DNA from: Ligilactobacillus aviarius
GTDB taxonomy: Bacteria; Bacillota; Bacilli; Lactobacillales; Lactobacillaceae
Length of the DNA: 64,000 bases
Reading direction: 5' to 3'
Assembly (NCBI RefSeq): GCF_001654615.1
Contig: NZ_LWUD01000051.1
Location: forward strand, 62,001 to 126,000
A model generated the notes under the pieces. That model was not told where the DNA came from, did no database searches, and saw only the letters and a program-made list of their open reading frames with translations. The position numbers and the translations under genes are program-made. Positions 45,273 to 55,472 of this stretch are shown one piece after another; position 1 is the first letter of the stretch, and every line of letters starts with the position of its first letter.

Positions 45273-47138
45273 TTAGTTCTTGTCATCTGGGTCTACTTCT
45301 TTAAAGTCCCCATCAACTGTGTTGTCATCGTTATTATCGTTTGATGATGCATTGCCGGCATTGGCTGCACCGTCAGCGGCGCCGCCTTGAGCTTGTTGTG
45401 CTTGTTGAGCTTGTTGGTATAACTTAACTGACATATCTTGGATAAGTTTTGTTAAGTCATCCTTCTTAGCCTTCATATCATCAATGTTGTTTGCTTCTTG
45501 AGCTTTCTTCAAAGCATCACGCGCATCTTCGATCTTCTTAACTTCATCTTCACCGACTTTGCCTTTAATTTCTTCAAGGGTCTTGTCTGTTTGGAATAAT
45601 AATTGATCAACTTCGTTCTTAAGATCAACTTCTTCTTTCCGCTTCTTGTCGGCAGCTTCGTTTTCCTTAGCTTCCTTAACCATGCGGTCGATTTCTTCAT
45701 CTGATAAGCCTGAAGAACTCTTGATGGTGATCTTTTGTTCCTTGTTTGTTCCTAAGTCCTTAGCTGAAACATTTACGATTCCGTTCTTATCGATATCGAA
45801 CTTAACTTCGATTTGAGGAACACCACGAGGAGCAGCTGGAATGTCTGTTAATTGGAAACGACCTAATGTCTTGTTGTCAGCAGCCATTGGACGTTCACCT
45901 TGTAATACGTGAATATCAACGGCTGGTTGGTTATCTGCGGCAGTTGAGAACACTTGTGATTTTGATGTTGGAATTGTTGTGTTCCGGTCGATCAACTTCG
46001 TGAACACCCCACCCATTGTTTCGATTCCGAGTGACAATGGTGTAACATCAAGCAAAACAACGTCCTTAACATCACCAGTGATAACCCCACCTTGAATAGC
46101 AGCCCCTAAAGCAACGGCTTCATCAGGGTTAACTGATTCGTTTGGTGTGTGACCAGTTTCGTTCTTAACAAGTTCCTTAACAGCTGGGATCCGGGTTGAA
46201 CCACCAACTAAGATAACTTCATCAATATCATCGTTTGTTAAGCCGGCGTCCTTCAAAGCGTTTTGAACTGGGATCCGAGTCTTTTCAACTAAGTCATGTG
46301 TTAATTCGTTAAATTTAGCACGCGTCAAAGTTGTTTCCAAGTGTAATGGGCCGCTTTCGCCAGCAGCGATAAATGGTAATGAAATTTGAGCTGATGTAAC
46401 GCCTGATAAGTCTTTCTTAGCTTTTTCAGCTGCGTCTTTCAACCGTTGCATTGCCATCTTGTCTTGTGAAAGGTCAATGCCGTTATCCTTCTTGAAGTTT
46501 TCAATCAACCAGTTCATGATGGCGTTATCGAAGTCATCCCCACCGAGGTGTGTATCACCGTTTGTTGAGAGAACTTGGAATACCCCGTCACCTAATTCAA
46601 GGATCGAAACATCAAACGTTCCACCACCAAGGTCGTAAACTAAGATCTTTTCATCTTTGTCAGTCTTGTCCAAACCATAAGCTAAAGCGGCAGCTGTTGG
46701 TTCGTTGACGATCCGTTCAACTTTCAAACCAGCGATCTTACCGGCATCCTTTGTTGCTTGCCGTTGAGCATCGTTGAAGTATGCAGGAACAGTGATGACC
46801 GCTTGCGTTACCTTTTCGCCAAGGTATGATTCAGCATAATCCTTGATGTATTGAAGAATCATTGCTGAAATTTCTTGTGGCGTGTAATCCTTGCCATCAA
46901 CGGTTACCTTGTAACCTTCTTCACCCATGTGACGCTTGATTGATGAAATTGTATTTGGGTTTGTGATTGCTTGCCGCTTTGCAACTTCACCAACTTGGGT
47001 TTCACCATCTTTGAATGATACAACTGAAGGAGTTGTCCGGTTTCCTTCAGGGTTTGTAATAATCTTTGCTTCTTTACCTTCAAGAACAGCAACTGCAGAG
47101 TTTGTTGTCCCTAAATCAATCCCAATAATCTTTGACAT
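45273..47138 (-). CDS. dnaK: chaperone DnaK (Hsp70)
   Basis: Hsp70, 621 aa. The ATPase domain starts [16 protein letters not shown] and includes [29 protein letters not shown] and [15 protein letters not shown]. The substrate domain includes [14 protein letters not shown] and the helical lid follows. The C-terminus is low-complexity (Gln/Ala then Asn/Asp) and ends EVDPDDKN. It works with GrpE, encoded 24 bp upstream, and DnaJ. Expression is expected under HrcA/CIRCE control. Confidence 0.98.
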   Translation of the reverse strand: MSKIIGIDLGTTNSAVAVLEGKEAKIITNPEGNRTTPSVVSFKDGETQVGEVAKRQAITNPNTISSIKRHMGEEGYKVTVDGKDYTPQEISAMILQYIKDYAESYLGEKVTQAVITVPAYFNDAQRQATKDAGKIAGLKVERIVNEPTAAALAYGLDKTDKDEKILVYDLGGGTFDVSILELGDGVFQVLSTNGDTHLGGDDFDNAIMNWLIENFKKDNGIDLSQDKMAMQRLKDAAEKAKKDLSGVTSAQISLPFIAAGESGPLHLETTLTRAKFNELTHDLVEKTRIPVQNALKDAGLTNDDIDEVILVGGSTRIPAVKELVKNETGHTPNESVNPDEAVALGAAIQGGVITGDVKDVVLLDVTPLSLGIETMGGVFTKLIDRNTTIPTSKSQVFSTAADNQPAVDIHVLQGERPMAADNKTLGRFQLTDIPAAPRGVPQIEVKFDIDKNGIVNVSAKDLGTNKEQKITIKSSSGLSDEEIDRMVKEAKENEAADKKRKEEVDLKNEVDQLLFQTDKTLEEIKGKVGEDEVKKIEDARDALKKAQEANNIDDMKAKKDDLTKLIQDMSVKLYQQAQQAQQAQGGAADGAANAGNASSNDNNDDNTVDGDFKEVDPDDKN

Positions 47139-47162
47139 TCTGATTAAACCTCTTTCTATTTA

Positions 47163-47762
47163 TTATTGTGCGACTACGACCATTGCTGGGCGTAAAACCC
47201 GATCTTTGAGCATGTAACCGTCTTGATAAACTTCAACGACGGTTTCAGCTTTTTGACCCTTTTCAACGGGAACACTCTTAACTGCTTGGTGTTTCGTTGG
47301 ATCAAACGGCTGATTCAATGCTTCGATTTTAGTAATTTCATTATCTTTTAAGGCCTTTTCCATGTCCTTAGCAACCATTTCAATTCCGTGCTTCAATTGA
47401 GCTGAAGCTTCATCTTCAACTTCAATTTGCAATGCCCGGTTAAGATTATCCATCACTGGTAAAATCTCAGTTGCAAGTTTCTGACCTTCATATTTCAATA
47501 ATTGAGCCTGTTCGTTTTTGAACCGCTTTGTCATATTTTGCATTTCAGCTTCAGCACGAAGATACTTATCTTCCATCTCATCGTACTTTGCTTGCAAATC
47601 AGCAAGTTGCTGTTCCAAATCTGATTGGTTATCAGTTTGTTCATTTGACTCGGCGTTCAAATCTTCGGCCGCCTTCTTTGAAACATGCTTTTGTTCTTTT
47701 TCATCAACGTTTAAGTCTTCCGCAGCCTTCTTATTTGTCCACTTTTCTTCTTCCTTAGCCAA
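47163..47762 (-). CDS. grpE: nucleotide exchange factor GrpE
   Basis: GrpE, 199 aa. A long coiled coil (about 45-100; LEQQLADLQAKYDEMEDKYLRAEAEMQNM) precedes the C-terminal beta domain with FDPTKHQAV, GYMLKDRVLRPAMVVVA. The disordered N-terminus contains a duplicated segment, KKAAEDLNV and KKAAEDLNA. It releases ADP from DnaK. It starts with TTG 47762 behind AAAGGGG and lies 16 bp after hrcA. Confidence 0.95.
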   Translation of the reverse strand: MAKEEEKWTNKKAAEDLNVDEKEQKHVSKKAAEDLNAESNEQTDNQSDLEQQLADLQAKYDEMEDKYLRAEAEMQNMTKRFKNEQAQLLKYEGQKLATEILPVMDNLNRALQIEVEDEASAQLKHGIEMVAKDMEKALKDNEITKIEALNQPFDPTKHQAVKSVPVEKGQKAETVVEVYQDGYMLKDRVLRPAMVVVAQ

Positions 47763-47778
47763 ATCAACACCCCTTTTC

Positions 47779-48807
47779 CTATTCGTTAAAATTTCGGTAG
47801 TAATTGATTAACCGCTTTGATAATTCATCCCGGAACGTATCCAACATTCCGATCACCTGCGAATAATGCATATTCGTTGGTCCAAGAATTGCAATTAACC
47901 CATGTCCATGATTACCATCATCGTAAGTTGCAGATACTAAACTGTAATTCAATGCTGAATCATGATCATCATTGATCTTCACAGCAACATCTTCGCCATT
48001 GCTTTTAACGAGTTTCCGTAAATCAGTTGGCCGGTCGATCAGTGAATATAACGACTTGACCTTTTCAAGATCATCATCCTGAACAAAGTCCAAAACATTG
48101 TGCTTCCCGCTGACGTACATGTGCTCACGCACTGCCTTATCAAGAATATCGCCAAACGTTTCGATAAAGTCATTCGAATTCCGTAAATAACTTGAAACTT
48201 GCGGAATGGCTTTGATCAAATGTTCTGAAACTTCGCTCAATGGCAATCCGACGACTTCTTCGTTGATCAACCGGATCACTGCTTCAAGCTGATCGCCATG
48301 AATATTTTCAGGAATACTGAAAATTTGATTTTCAACGGAACCATCGCTGGTAACCAGTAAGACCATGACCTGCTGATTACCTAATGGAACCAACCGGAAA
48401 CCTTCGACCGCGACGTCATTTGAACCAGGTTTTAATGAAATCGCAACGTAATTCGTCATTTGGGATAACAACTGAGCGGATAAAGCAACAATGTCATCAA
48501 CCTTCGCAAACTCATTGTTCAATGATTTTCGAATCCGACTGACAACGTTGCGGTCAAGTCTATCCGGTTCAAGCAGGTTATCAACGTAGTAACGATACCC
48601 TTCAAGCGACGGAATTCTTCCTGAGCTTGAATGCTGCTTCATAATAAACCCTTGACGTTCAAGTGCGGCCATCTCATTCCGAATGGTGGCTGAACTTACA
48701 TGAATTGGCAATTGTTCTTGCAACTTTTTAGACCCAATCGGCTGCCCGACATCCGTGTAATTCTGAATAATGGCTTTCAGAATTGACAATTGTCTATCTG
48801 TTAACAT
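47779..48807 (-). CDS. hrcA: heat-inducible repressor HrcA
   Basis: HrcA, 342 aa. N-terminal winged helix (MLTDRQLSILKAIIQNY, SSATIRNEMAALERQGFI, HSSSGRIPSLEGYRYYVD), then the GAF-like and dimerisation domains, ending GMLDTFRDELSKRLI. It represses its own operon by binding CIRCE; GroEL modulates it in known systems. A CIRCE lies 15 bp before its ATG (48822-48848). Confidence 0.97.
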   Translation of the reverse strand: MLTDRQLSILKAIIQNYTDVGQPIGSKKLQEQLPIHVSSATIRNEMAALERQGFIMKQHSSSGRIPSLEGYRYYVDNLLEPDRLDRNVVSRIRKSLNNEFAKVDDIVALSAQLLSQMTNYVAISLKPGSNDVAVEGFRLVPLGNQQVMVLLVTSDGSVENQIFSIPENIHGDQLEAVIRLINEEVVGLPLSEVSEHLIKAIPQVSSYLRNSNDFIETFGDILDKAVREHMYVSGKHNVLDFVQDDDLEKVKSLYSLIDRPTDLRKLVKSNGEDVAVKINDDHDSALNYSLVSATYDDGNHGHGLIAILGPTNMHYSQVIGMLDTFRDELSKRLINYYRNFNE

Positions 48808-48821
48808 TTACAATCACCTCT

Positions 48822-48848
48822 TTAGCACTTAACACCCTCAAGTGCTAA
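48822..48848. promoter_or_regulatory. CIRCE operator (HrcA box) before hrcA
   Basis: TTAGCACTT-N9-AAGTGCTAA, the CIRCE consensus with one compensating change per arm, so the inverted repeat stays perfect. It sits between the promoter and the hrcA ribosome site, ideal for autoregulation. Confidence 0.95.
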
Positions 48849-48857
48849 GTCAATTAT

Positions 48858-48886
48858 ATATTACATAATATCTGTACCTGCGTCAA
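48858..48886 (-). promoter_or_regulatory. promoter of the hrcA-grpE-dnaK operon
   Basis: On the minus strand TTGACG (48881-48886), a 17-nt spacer and TAATAT (48858-48863). The CIRCE lies 9 bp downstream of the -10 element. Confidence 0.8.
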
Positions 48887-48903
48887 GGGTTTTACCCACT
48901 TTT

Positions 48904-48930
48904 TTAGCAGATTAATTAACCGAGTGCTAA
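48904..48930. promoter_or_regulatory. second, degenerate CIRCE-like element
   Basis: TTAGCAGAT-N9-GAGTGCTAA: one perfect CIRCE arm and one with three differences, with the correct 9-bp spacer. It lies upstream of the operon promoter and directly after the ribF stop codon. It may be a second HrcA site or a decayed one. Confidence 0.5.
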
Positions 48931-49875
48931 TTATTTAAAATCTTTTGCAAAATACTCCTCAGTATCGATCTGATCCTGCTTCAACTGTGCAATCAACTGG
49001 TCAACGGATTCAAATTTGACCGGTGCGCGCAGATATTGATCCCATTCAACCTCAACTTCTTGGCCGTAGATCATCTGATTAAAATCAAAAAGGTTGATCT
49101 CGATCGTTAATGGATTATCGCCAAACGTTTCATTATGACTGACCGAACACATTCCTTGATACCACTGACCGTCAACTTTGACCCGGACGGCATACACACC
49201 GATTCCCGGAATCCATTGGTCGTCTGCAGGTTGAATATTCAATGTCGGAAAACCTAATTCGCGTCCACGGGCTTCACCGTGAACGACTTTCCCCGGAAAG
49301 TTGAACCGGTAACCCAATAGTTGGTTAACCTTTTGAATGTCGCCATGATCAAGGGCCGTCTTGATCTGCGTTGTCCCGATTTTTTCAGCATTCAATACTT
49401 GACGATCAACCGTGACAACGTCAAACCGGCCCTGCGCAAACTGTGGCAGAGTTTCCATATTCGCCACGTCTGGTTTCCCATACGTGTAATCAAATCCGGC
49501 AACGACGACCTTCGCATGCAGATCGGCCATAAAGTGATCAACAAAATACTGCGGCGTCAACTTAGCCATTGCCTCATCAAAGCGCGCAACGTATGCAATC
49601 TCGATGCCTTGCTGTTCAAACCGTTTTAACCGTTGCTTTAAGGGCGTAACATATTTAACTTCCTGCGGATCAATGTTACGAAAATAAATTTTCGGAAAGC
49701 GGTCAAACGTCATGATCGCAAGTTTTAAATGGCGTTGCACTGCAATCTGCTTGGCGCGTTGAATAACTGCCTGATGACCGCGATGAACCCCGTCAAAGAA
49801 GCCCATTGCAAGCACAACATCCTCATTCGGAATCCTTTGCAAATCAAGCGGTTCAGAAATTTCAATCACTTGCAT
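48931..49875 (-). CDS. ribF: bifunctional riboflavin kinase / FAD synthetase
   Basis: RibF, 314 aa. The N-terminal nucleotidyltransferase domain (AMGFFDGVHRGHQAVI, FDRFPKIYF, VVAGFDYTYGKPDV) makes FAD from FMN. The C-terminal riboflavin kinase domain (VVHGEARGRELGFPTLNIQP, IGVYAVRV) makes FMN. It lies 4 bp after truB, so it ends the rimP-to-ribF operon. The heat-shock operon follows. Confidence 0.95.
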   Translation of the reverse strand: MQVIEISEPLDLQRIPNEDVVLAMGFFDGVHRGHQAVIQRAKQIAVQRHLKLAIMTFDRFPKIYFRNIDPQEVKYVTPLKQRLKRFEQQGIEIAYVARFDEAMAKLTPQYFVDHFMADLHAKVVVAGFDYTYGKPDVANMETLPQFAQGRFDVVTVDRQVLNAEKIGTTQIKTALDHGDIQKVNQLLGYRFNFPGKVVHGEARGRELGFPTLNIQPADDQWIPGIGVYAVRVKVDGQWYQGMCSVSHNETFGDNPLTIEINLFDFNQMIYGQEVEVEWDQYLRAPVKFESVDQLIAQLKQDQIDTEEYFAKDFK

Positions 49876-49879
49876 GTCT

Positions 49880-50800
49880 TTATCCTTCCTCAGTTAAATC
49901 AATCATTTGTTCTGGCCGATATACCTTTTTTGCCGCATCGTATTTATATAATGCGCGCGTCTTCCCGCCAAAGTTTAGAACCAACAACGGAGTATCAGTG
50001 TGCATATACTTGGCTTGAAGAAAACCACCGTTTTTAACGATTTTCCATTGTAAGTCCGTTAATTCTGCTTGCGGATATTTGCGGAAAGCATACCCGACCG
50101 GGAAAAGAACCTTTTGCAGGTCCTCCCCGTTGTCCTTCATTTTTTGCAGCTCCGCCAATGAGATCGTCTGGTCAAGCGTAAAACCACCGCTTTGAAGCCG
50201 GGTCAAGTCGGACATCACTGCAGCCACCCCAAGCTTCTTGCCCAAATCAACGGCCAGGGTCCGGACATAGGTACCCTTTGAACATTCCACTTCAAACTTG
50301 GCTTTTTGGAATCCCGTTGTCGCATCAAATTCACTCGGGGCTGTCAGCTTAAAGGACTTGATCGTCACTTTGCGCTGCGGCCGTTCAACTTCTTCGCCAG
50401 CCCGCGCATATTCATACAGCCGTTTACCATGAACCTTAACGGCCGAATACATCGGCGGAATTTGAATGATCTCCCCCGTCATTGAAGCCATCATTTGCTG
50501 AAGCTGATCATCAGTAAAGGGTTGTTTTAACGGCGTTTCTTCGATTTTTTCACCGTCAAGGTCTTCGGTCGTCGTTGCAAACCCCAACGTGACTTCGCCG
50601 CGATATTTCTTTCCGGATTGCATTAAATAGTTAACGGTTTTCGTGCCCTTACCAATACAGATCGGTAAAACACCGTCAACGTTTGGATCAAGCGTGCCGC
50701 TATGCCCGACCTTCCGGGTTTGAAAGATCCCGCGGCATTTCATTACCGCATCATTACTGGTCATTCCACGGTCCTTATAAAGTGGTAAAATTCCGTCCAT
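49880..50800 (-). CDS. truB: tRNA pseudouridine-55 synthase TruB
   Basis: TruB, 306 aa. It converts U55 of tRNAs to pseudouridine. Motifs: DGILPLYKDRGMTSNDAV, KVGHSGTLDPNVDGVLPICIGKGTK with the catalytic Asp in GTLDPNVDG, YRGEVTLG and VECSKGTYVRTLAVDLG, followed by a C-terminal PUA-like part. ATG 50800 (GAGGAAG upstream) is the start; the frame runs on to 50875 only by reading through a terminator hairpin. Confidence 0.95.
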   Translation of the reverse strand: MDGILPLYKDRGMTSNDAVMKCRGIFQTRKVGHSGTLDPNVDGVLPICIGKGTKTVNYLMQSGKKYRGEVTLGFATTTEDLDGEKIEETPLKQPFTDDQLQQMMASMTGEIIQIPPMYSAVKVHGKRLYEYARAGEEVERPQRKVTIKSFKLTAPSEFDATTGFQKAKFEVECSKGTYVRTLAVDLGKKLGVAAVMSDLTRLQSGGFTLDQTISLAELQKMKDNGEDLQKVLFPVGYAFRKYPQAELTDLQWKIVKNGGFLQAKYMHTDTPLLVLNFGGKTRALYKYDAAKKVYRPEQMIDLTEEG

Positions 50801-50831
50801 TTGTTCACTTCCTCTTTCCATTTTCCATACT

Positions 50832-50880
50832 AAAAAGGTGCGACCAAACCACCGTTTATTCCATGGTTTCGTCACACCTT
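50832..50880 (-). terminator. terminator between rbfA and truB
   Basis: A long hairpin on the minus strand (AAGGTGTGACGAAACCA with its near-complement TGGTTTGGTCGCACCTT) ends in T5. It lies right after the rbfA stop codon, so truB-ribF need read-through or their own promoter. Confidence 0.85.
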
Positions 50881-50885
50881 CTTGC

Positions 50886-51245
50886 TTAAAACTTATCTTG
50901 TTGGTGAAGCTTGTTCAACAATTCATCAATGTGGTCACCATACCGCATTGATTCGTCCTGTTCAAATTTAATTTCAGGAGTGACATAGATACTTAAGCGG
51001 TGGCCTAATTCACGCCGAATCAAGCCCGTTGCCTTATCTAAGCCGCGTTGTGTTTTTTCCGCATCTGAAGCTAAATCTGAAAGAATGCTGTAATAAATCG
51101 TTGCATGCTGCAAATCACCAGTTACTTCGACGCCAGTAATTGTAACCCCTTGAACTCGTGGGTCACGTACACGTTTTTGCAAAATATCATTGACTTCGCG
51201 CTGAATTTCTTGAGCGAGTCGGCCAACTCGTACTTGTTGTGCCAT
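50886..51245 (-). CDS. rbfA: 30S ribosome-binding factor RbfA
   Basis: RbfA, 119 aa, KH-like cold-shock factor that helps mature the 5' end of 16S rRNA in the 30S subunit. It has RVGRLAQEIQREVNDILQKRVRDPRV and ITGVEVTGDLQHATIYYS. ATG 51245 follows GGGAGG. It sits 20 bp after infB. Confidence 0.95.
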   Translation of the reverse strand: MAQQVRVGRLAQEIQREVNDILQKRVRDPRVQGVTITGVEVTGDLQHATIYYSILSDLASDAEKTQRGLDKATGLIRRELGHRLSIYVTPEIKFEQDESMRYGDHIDELLNKLHQQDKF

Positions 51246-51265
51246 TTTACCAGCCTCCCTTAATC

Positions 51266-53620
51266 TTATTCAACTGGAACTTCTTCCATTACGTATGCTT
51301 CAAGTTGGTCGCCAACTTTAATGTCGTTATACTTTTCAATCATTAAACCACATTCGTAGCCGGCTTTAACTTGTTTAACGTCATCCTTGAACCGTTTCAA
51401 ACTTGCAAGTTTACCGTCATAGATAACCACGCCGTTTCGGATGACCCGCACGCCGCTATCACGTTGGATATAACCATCGATGACGTATGCCCCACCGATC
51501 GTTCCCAACTTCGATACCTTGTAAGTTTCACGGATTTCAACTTGACCAGTAACCTTTTCTTGATATTCTGGTTCAAGCATTCCTTTCATCGCGGTTTCAA
51601 CTTCATCAATTGCCTTGTAAATAACGTTGTGCAACCGAATATCAACACCATCCGCATCGGCTTGTTGCTTAGCAAGCGGTGTTGGCCGGACGTTGAACCC
51701 GATGATGATCGCATTTGAAGCTTCGGCTAAGGTAATATCACTTTCGTTGATTGCCCCAACGGCTTGGTGAATGATATTGACCCGCACGCCTTCAACGTCG
51801 ATCTTTTGGAAACTTTGAGCAAGGGCTTCAACGGAACCTTGAACATCGGCCTTGATGATCAAGTCAACTTCCTTCATTTCGCCTTCCTTGATCGTGTCGA
51901 ACAAGTTATCCAATGTAACGTGCGTTGTCTTGCTCCGTTCCTTGATCAATGCTTGTTCAGCCCGCTTTTCACCAGCTGCCCGGGCTGTCTTTTCATCGTT
52001 GAACGTTACGAACCGGTCACCTGAATCCGGAACATCGTTTAACCCAGTGATTTCAACTGGGGTTCCTGGTTTAGCCTTGTGAACGGCTTTTCCGCGATCG
52101 TTGGTCATTGTCCGAACCCGCCCAAAGGTATTGCCGACAACGATTGGATCACCGACGTGCAAGGTTCCTTGTTGAACCAACAATGAAGCAACGGAACCTT
52201 TACCCTTATCAAGGCGGGCTTCAATTACTGAACCGGCACCATGTTGTTTCGGGTTGGCCTTCAATTCCATCATTTCAGCTTGAAGCAAGATCATATCAAG
52301 CAATTCATCGATGTTTTGCCCTAACTTAGCTGAAATTTCAACGAAGATCGTGTCACCGCCCCAGTCTTCAGGAATCAAACCGTATTCAGTCAATTGTTCC
52401 ATTACATGGTTTGGATTTGCACCAGGCTTATCGATCTTGTTGACCGCAACAATGATTGGAACCCCGGCTGCTTGGGAGTGGTGGATAGCTTCAATTGTTT
52501 GTGGCATTACCCCGTCATCAGCAGCAACAACTAAGACGGTAATATCGGTAATATCAGCCCCACGCGCCCGCATGTTCGTGAAGGCCGCGTGTCCTGGGGT
52601 GTCCAAGAAAGTAATCGTCTTACCATCGTGCTTGATTTGGTAAGCCCCGATATGTTGCGTGATTCCCCCGGCTTCACCGGCAGTAATGTGGGAGTGCCGC
52701 AAGTGGTCAAGCAACGTTGTCTTCCCGTGGTCAACGTGCCCCATGATCGTAACAACTGGTGGCCGGACTTCAAGGTGTTTGTGGTTCTTTTCTTCGTCTT
52801 CAAAGAACTTATCGATATCTGAAACATCGACTTCGACCTTTTCTTCAGCCTTGATGCCGTAATCATCAGCTAAGATTTCAATCGTATCTTTATCAAGAGA
52901 TTGGTTTTGGTTGACCATCACACCCATCATAAAGAGCTTCTTGATGATTTCAGCTGGTTCACGGTGGATCTTCTTCGCAATATCAGCAACACTCATGCCG
53001 ACCGTGTAAACAAGGGTTTCTGGTAACGGCTTGTTCTTGCGTTGCGGAACTGGATTCTTCTTTTGGTTCCGCCGGTCTTGCCGCCGTTCCTTCTTGCTCT
53101 TCTTTTTGTTCTTCTTATTGAACTTGTTGCGTTGGAAATCATTGCTGTTATTGAAGCCGCCATTGCGCTTGTTCTTCTTGTTAAACTTCTTGTTGTTGCT
53201 GAAGTGATTTCCATTTTCACCATTATCATGTGATTGAGCCTTCACATGGTTATTGTTTTGGTTTGAATGATTATTTGCCGGACGTTGATTCTTGAAGTTC
53301 TTGTTTTTCTGATCATTGTGTCCGTGATTTTGATTTGCGTGATTTTGTTTCATTTTATTATTGTTGTTGTGAGAATCTTTAGCTTGAACCGGCTTTGAAG
53401 CGGCCTTTGGTGCAGCCTTCTTAGCTGGAGCTGGTTGAGCTTGGGCTTTTTGCGGCTTTTGACCTTTGCCTAAGCTCTTTTTAACCATTTGTTCTTCATT
53501 TTCATCAAGCATTGACATGTGATTGCCAACCTTGATGCCATTCTTCTTCGCAGCGGCAATGACTTCCTTGCTGCTGACATCTAATTCATGTGCGATTTGA
53601 TATATTCTCTTTTTACTCAT
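51266..53620 (-). CDS. infB: translation initiation factor IF-2
   Basis: IF-2, 784 aa. The N-terminal helix ([20 protein letters not shown]) is followed by a long low-complexity stretch rich in Asn, Lys, Gln and His (about 60-210). The GTPase domain follows with [32 protein letters not shown] and NKIDKPGA, then the C-terminal fMet-tRNA-binding domains. ATG 53620 follows GGAGG by 9 nt; the frame opens at 53650 without support. It recruits initiator tRNA to the 30S subunit. Confidence 0.97.
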   Translation of the reverse strand: MSKKRIYQIAHELDVSSKEVIAAAKKNGIKVGNHMSMLDENEEQMVKKSLGKGQKPQKAQAQPAPAKKAAPKAASKPVQAKDSHNNNNKMKQNHANQNHGHNDQKNKNFKNQRPANNHSNQNNNHVKAQSHDNGENGNHFSNNKKFNKKNKRNGGFNNSNDFQRNKFNKKNKKKSKKERRQDRRNQKKNPVPQRKNKPLPETLVYTVGMSVADIAKKIHREPAEIIKKLFMMGVMVNQNQSLDKDTIEILADDYGIKAEEKVEVDVSDIDKFFEDEEKNHKHLEVRPPVVTIMGHVDHGKTTLLDHLRHSHITAGEAGGITQHIGAYQIKHDGKTITFLDTPGHAAFTNMRARGADITDITVLVVAADDGVMPQTIEAIHHSQAAGVPIIVAVNKIDKPGANPNHVMEQLTEYGLIPEDWGGDTIFVEISAKLGQNIDELLDMILLQAEMMELKANPKQHGAGSVIEARLDKGKGSVASLLVQQGTLHVGDPIVVGNTFGRVRTMTNDRGKAVHKAKPGTPVEITGLNDVPDSGDRFVTFNDEKTARAAGEKRAEQALIKERSKTTHVTLDNLFDTIKEGEMKEVDLIIKADVQGSVEALAQSFQKIDVEGVRVNIIHQAVGAINESDITLAEASNAIIIGFNVRPTPLAKQQADADGVDIRLHNVIYKAIDEVETAMKGMLEPEYQEKVTGQVEIRETYKVSKLGTIGGAYVIDGYIQRDSGVRVIRNGVVIYDGKLASLKRFKDDVKQVKAGYECGLMIEKYNDIKVGDQLEAYVMEEVPVE

Positions 53621-53683
53621 ATGCAAATCCCTCCATTTCGCGTATTTCAAATCATTATGTTTTCACGCGAAATGGGATTCGCA

Positions 53684-53989
53684 TTATTCAGAAAACAATA
53701 ATGATTTTAACTTCTTTCCAAAACCGGAATCTGTAACTGCAATGATCGAACGCACCTGTCCAATCGCAACGCTTAGCTCTGCCCGCGTAAAGTTCGTTGC
53801 CAGTGGAACTTGATAACTCTGACACTTATCAGAGAACTTCTTTTGCGTTGTTTGTCCGCAATCCGCAGCTAAAAAGACGATCTGTGCTTGATGCTTTTGA
53901 ATCTTCTTCAAAACTAAATCTTCGCCCGTCGTGACTTTGCGTGCTCGTTGCGCTAATCCAAGCAGATTTAAAACTTGCTTTTTATTCAT
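53684..53989 (-). CDS. ylxQ: L7Ae-family ribosomal protein YlxQ
   Basis: Protein of 101 aa, L7Ae/L30e fold: MNKKQVLNLLGLAQRARKVTTGEDLVLKKIQKHQAQIVFLAADCG. In the nusA-infB operon it corresponds to YlxQ (RplGA), which binds K-turn RNA. ATG 53989 overlaps the ylxR stop by 8 nt, so translation is coupled. Confidence 0.92.
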   Translation of the reverse strand: MNKKQVLNLLGLAQRARKVTTGEDLVLKKIQKHQAQIVFLAADCGQTTQKKFSDKCQSYQVPLATNFTRAELSVAIGQVRSIIAVTDSGFGKKLKSLLFSE

Positions 53990-54284
53990 GACCAAACAAC
54001 TTAATCCGTGCGACCTTGTGATCAACGTAGGCAATCAATTCATCGTAAAAATCATCGCTGATCTTAATTCCGAATGCCTTATCAAATGTCTTTTCTTCCT
54101 TGGCCTGCTTGGCAACATCAACATCGAGGTGGATGTATGCGCCACGACCGTTTTGCTTGCCTGTCGGGTCGATTGCAACTTCATTTTCCTTATTCTTCAC
54201 AACCCGAACAAGTTCCTTTTTAGGAAGCATTTCGCCAGTTACAATATCTTTTCTCATCGGAATTTTCCGTTGACGTTGTGCCAT
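53982..54284 (-). CDS. ylxR: YlxR/RnpM RNA-binding protein
   Basis: Protein of 100 aa of the DUF448 family: RKIPMRKDIVTGEMLPKKELVRVVK, DPTGKQNGRGAYIHLD. YlxR (RnpM) has been described as a modulator of RNase P and as a regulator in Bacillus. It lies 12 bp after nusA and overlaps ylxQ. Confidence 0.93.
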   Translation of the reverse strand: MAQRQRKIPMRKDIVTGEMLPKKELVRVVKNKENEVAIDPTGKQNGRGAYIHLDVDVAKQAKEEKTFDKAFGIKISDDFYDELIAYVDHKVARIKLFGHE

Positions 54285-54295
54285 TTTTAAACCTC

Positions 54296-55447
54296 TTATT
54301 CTTCTGAACCTTCGTCAGTTGCTTCGGTTTCAACTGAAACTTCTTCAACTGGTTCCTCTTCAACAGCTGGTTCAACTGGTTCTGCAACCGTCTTATCTTC
54401 TAAGTTTTCTTCTGCAGCATCGGTTTCTGATTTAATATCGATCTTATAACCAGTCAACCGGGCAGCTAAGCGAACATTTTGCCCGCGCTTGCCAATTGCA
54501 AGTGAAAGTTGATCGTCAGGAACGACCACGGTGCAGTCATGTTCATTTTCAGGATCAAACCGAACTGCTAATACATCAGCAGGATTCAATGCGTTGGCAA
54601 TAAAGGTTGCCGGATCTTCATCCCACTTAACGATGTCCATGTTTTCCCCCTTTAATTCGTTAACGATCTTTTGAACCCGTTCACCCCGCGGTCCAACACA
54701 GGTTCCAACCGGATCCAAATTGTCGATTGTTGCCCGTACAGCAACTTTCGCGCGATCGCCAGCTTCCCGGGCAATTGAAACAATTTCAACTTCACCGTTA
54801 TAAATTTCAGGAACTTCTTGTTCGAATAACCGTCTTAACAAGTCAGGGTGTGAGCGGCTAACAAAGACTTGCGGGCCCTTTGAGCTGTTTTCAACCTTAT
54901 AAATGTAAACCTTGATCTTGTCGTGAGACTTGTATTCTTCACCTTGAATTTGGTCCTTGCGTGACAAAACGGCTTCAACTTTACCTAAGTTAACGTAGAT
55001 AAAGTGGTTATCCCGCCGTTCAACTTCACCCGTCACGATTTCATTTTCATACTTAATGTATTCATTGTAGATGACGTTGTGTTCTTCTTCACGTACGCGT
55101 TGCATGATGACTTGCTTGGCAGTTTGAGCGGCGATCCGACCAAAGTCTTTTGGTGTAACTTCAAACCGAATTTGGTCGCCGATTTCATATGCCTTGTTTA
55201 ATTGCAATGCATCGTCCAAGCTGACTTCCAACCGGGAATCAAAGACTTCATTAACAACATCCTTAACTGCATATACGTGAATGTCGCCCTTCTTTTCATC
55301 AAACTCAACTTCAACGTTTTGAGCCTGGCCATAATTCCGCTTGTATGCAGAAACCAATGCATTTTCCAATGCTTCAATAACAACTTCACGCTTAACGCCT
55401 TTTTCCTTTTCAAGAACGTCTAACGCAGTTAGTAATTCCTTACTCAT
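54296..55447 (-). CDS. nusA: transcription termination/antitermination factor NusA
   Basis: NusA, 383 aa. N-terminal RNAP-binding domain (LLTALDVLEKEKGVKREVVIEALENALVSAYKR), S1 domain (VTGEVERRDNHFIYVNLGKVEAVL), and two KH domains (DPVGTCVGPRGERVQKIVNEL, LSLAIGKRGQNVRLAARLTG). An acidic Glu-rich tail of about 35 residues follows. It controls pausing and termination of transcription. Confidence 0.97.
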   Translation of the reverse strand: MSKELLTALDVLEKEKGVKREVVIEALENALVSAYKRNYGQAQNVEVEFDEKKGDIHVYAVKDVVNEVFDSRLEVSLDDALQLNKAYEIGDQIRFEVTPKDFGRIAAQTAKQVIMQRVREEEHNVIYNEYIKYENEIVTGEVERRDNHFIYVNLGKVEAVLSRKDQIQGEEYKSHDKIKVYIYKVENSSKGPQVFVSRSHPDLLRRLFEQEVPEIYNGEVEIVSIAREAGDRAKVAVRATIDNLDPVGTCVGPRGERVQKIVNELKGENMDIVKWDEDPATFIANALNPADVLAVRFDPENEHDCTVVVPDDQLSLAIGKRGQNVRLAARLTGYKIDIKSETDAAEENLEDKTVAEPVEPAVEEEPVEEVSVETEATDEGSEE

Positions 55448-55472
55448 GAAAATTTCTCCTTAGTATATTTGA

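Noticed and set aside
50801-50875. N-terminal extension of TruB up to 50875
   Set aside because: The extra residues are the translation of the rbfA terminator hairpin, and a proper ribosome site precedes ATG 50800.
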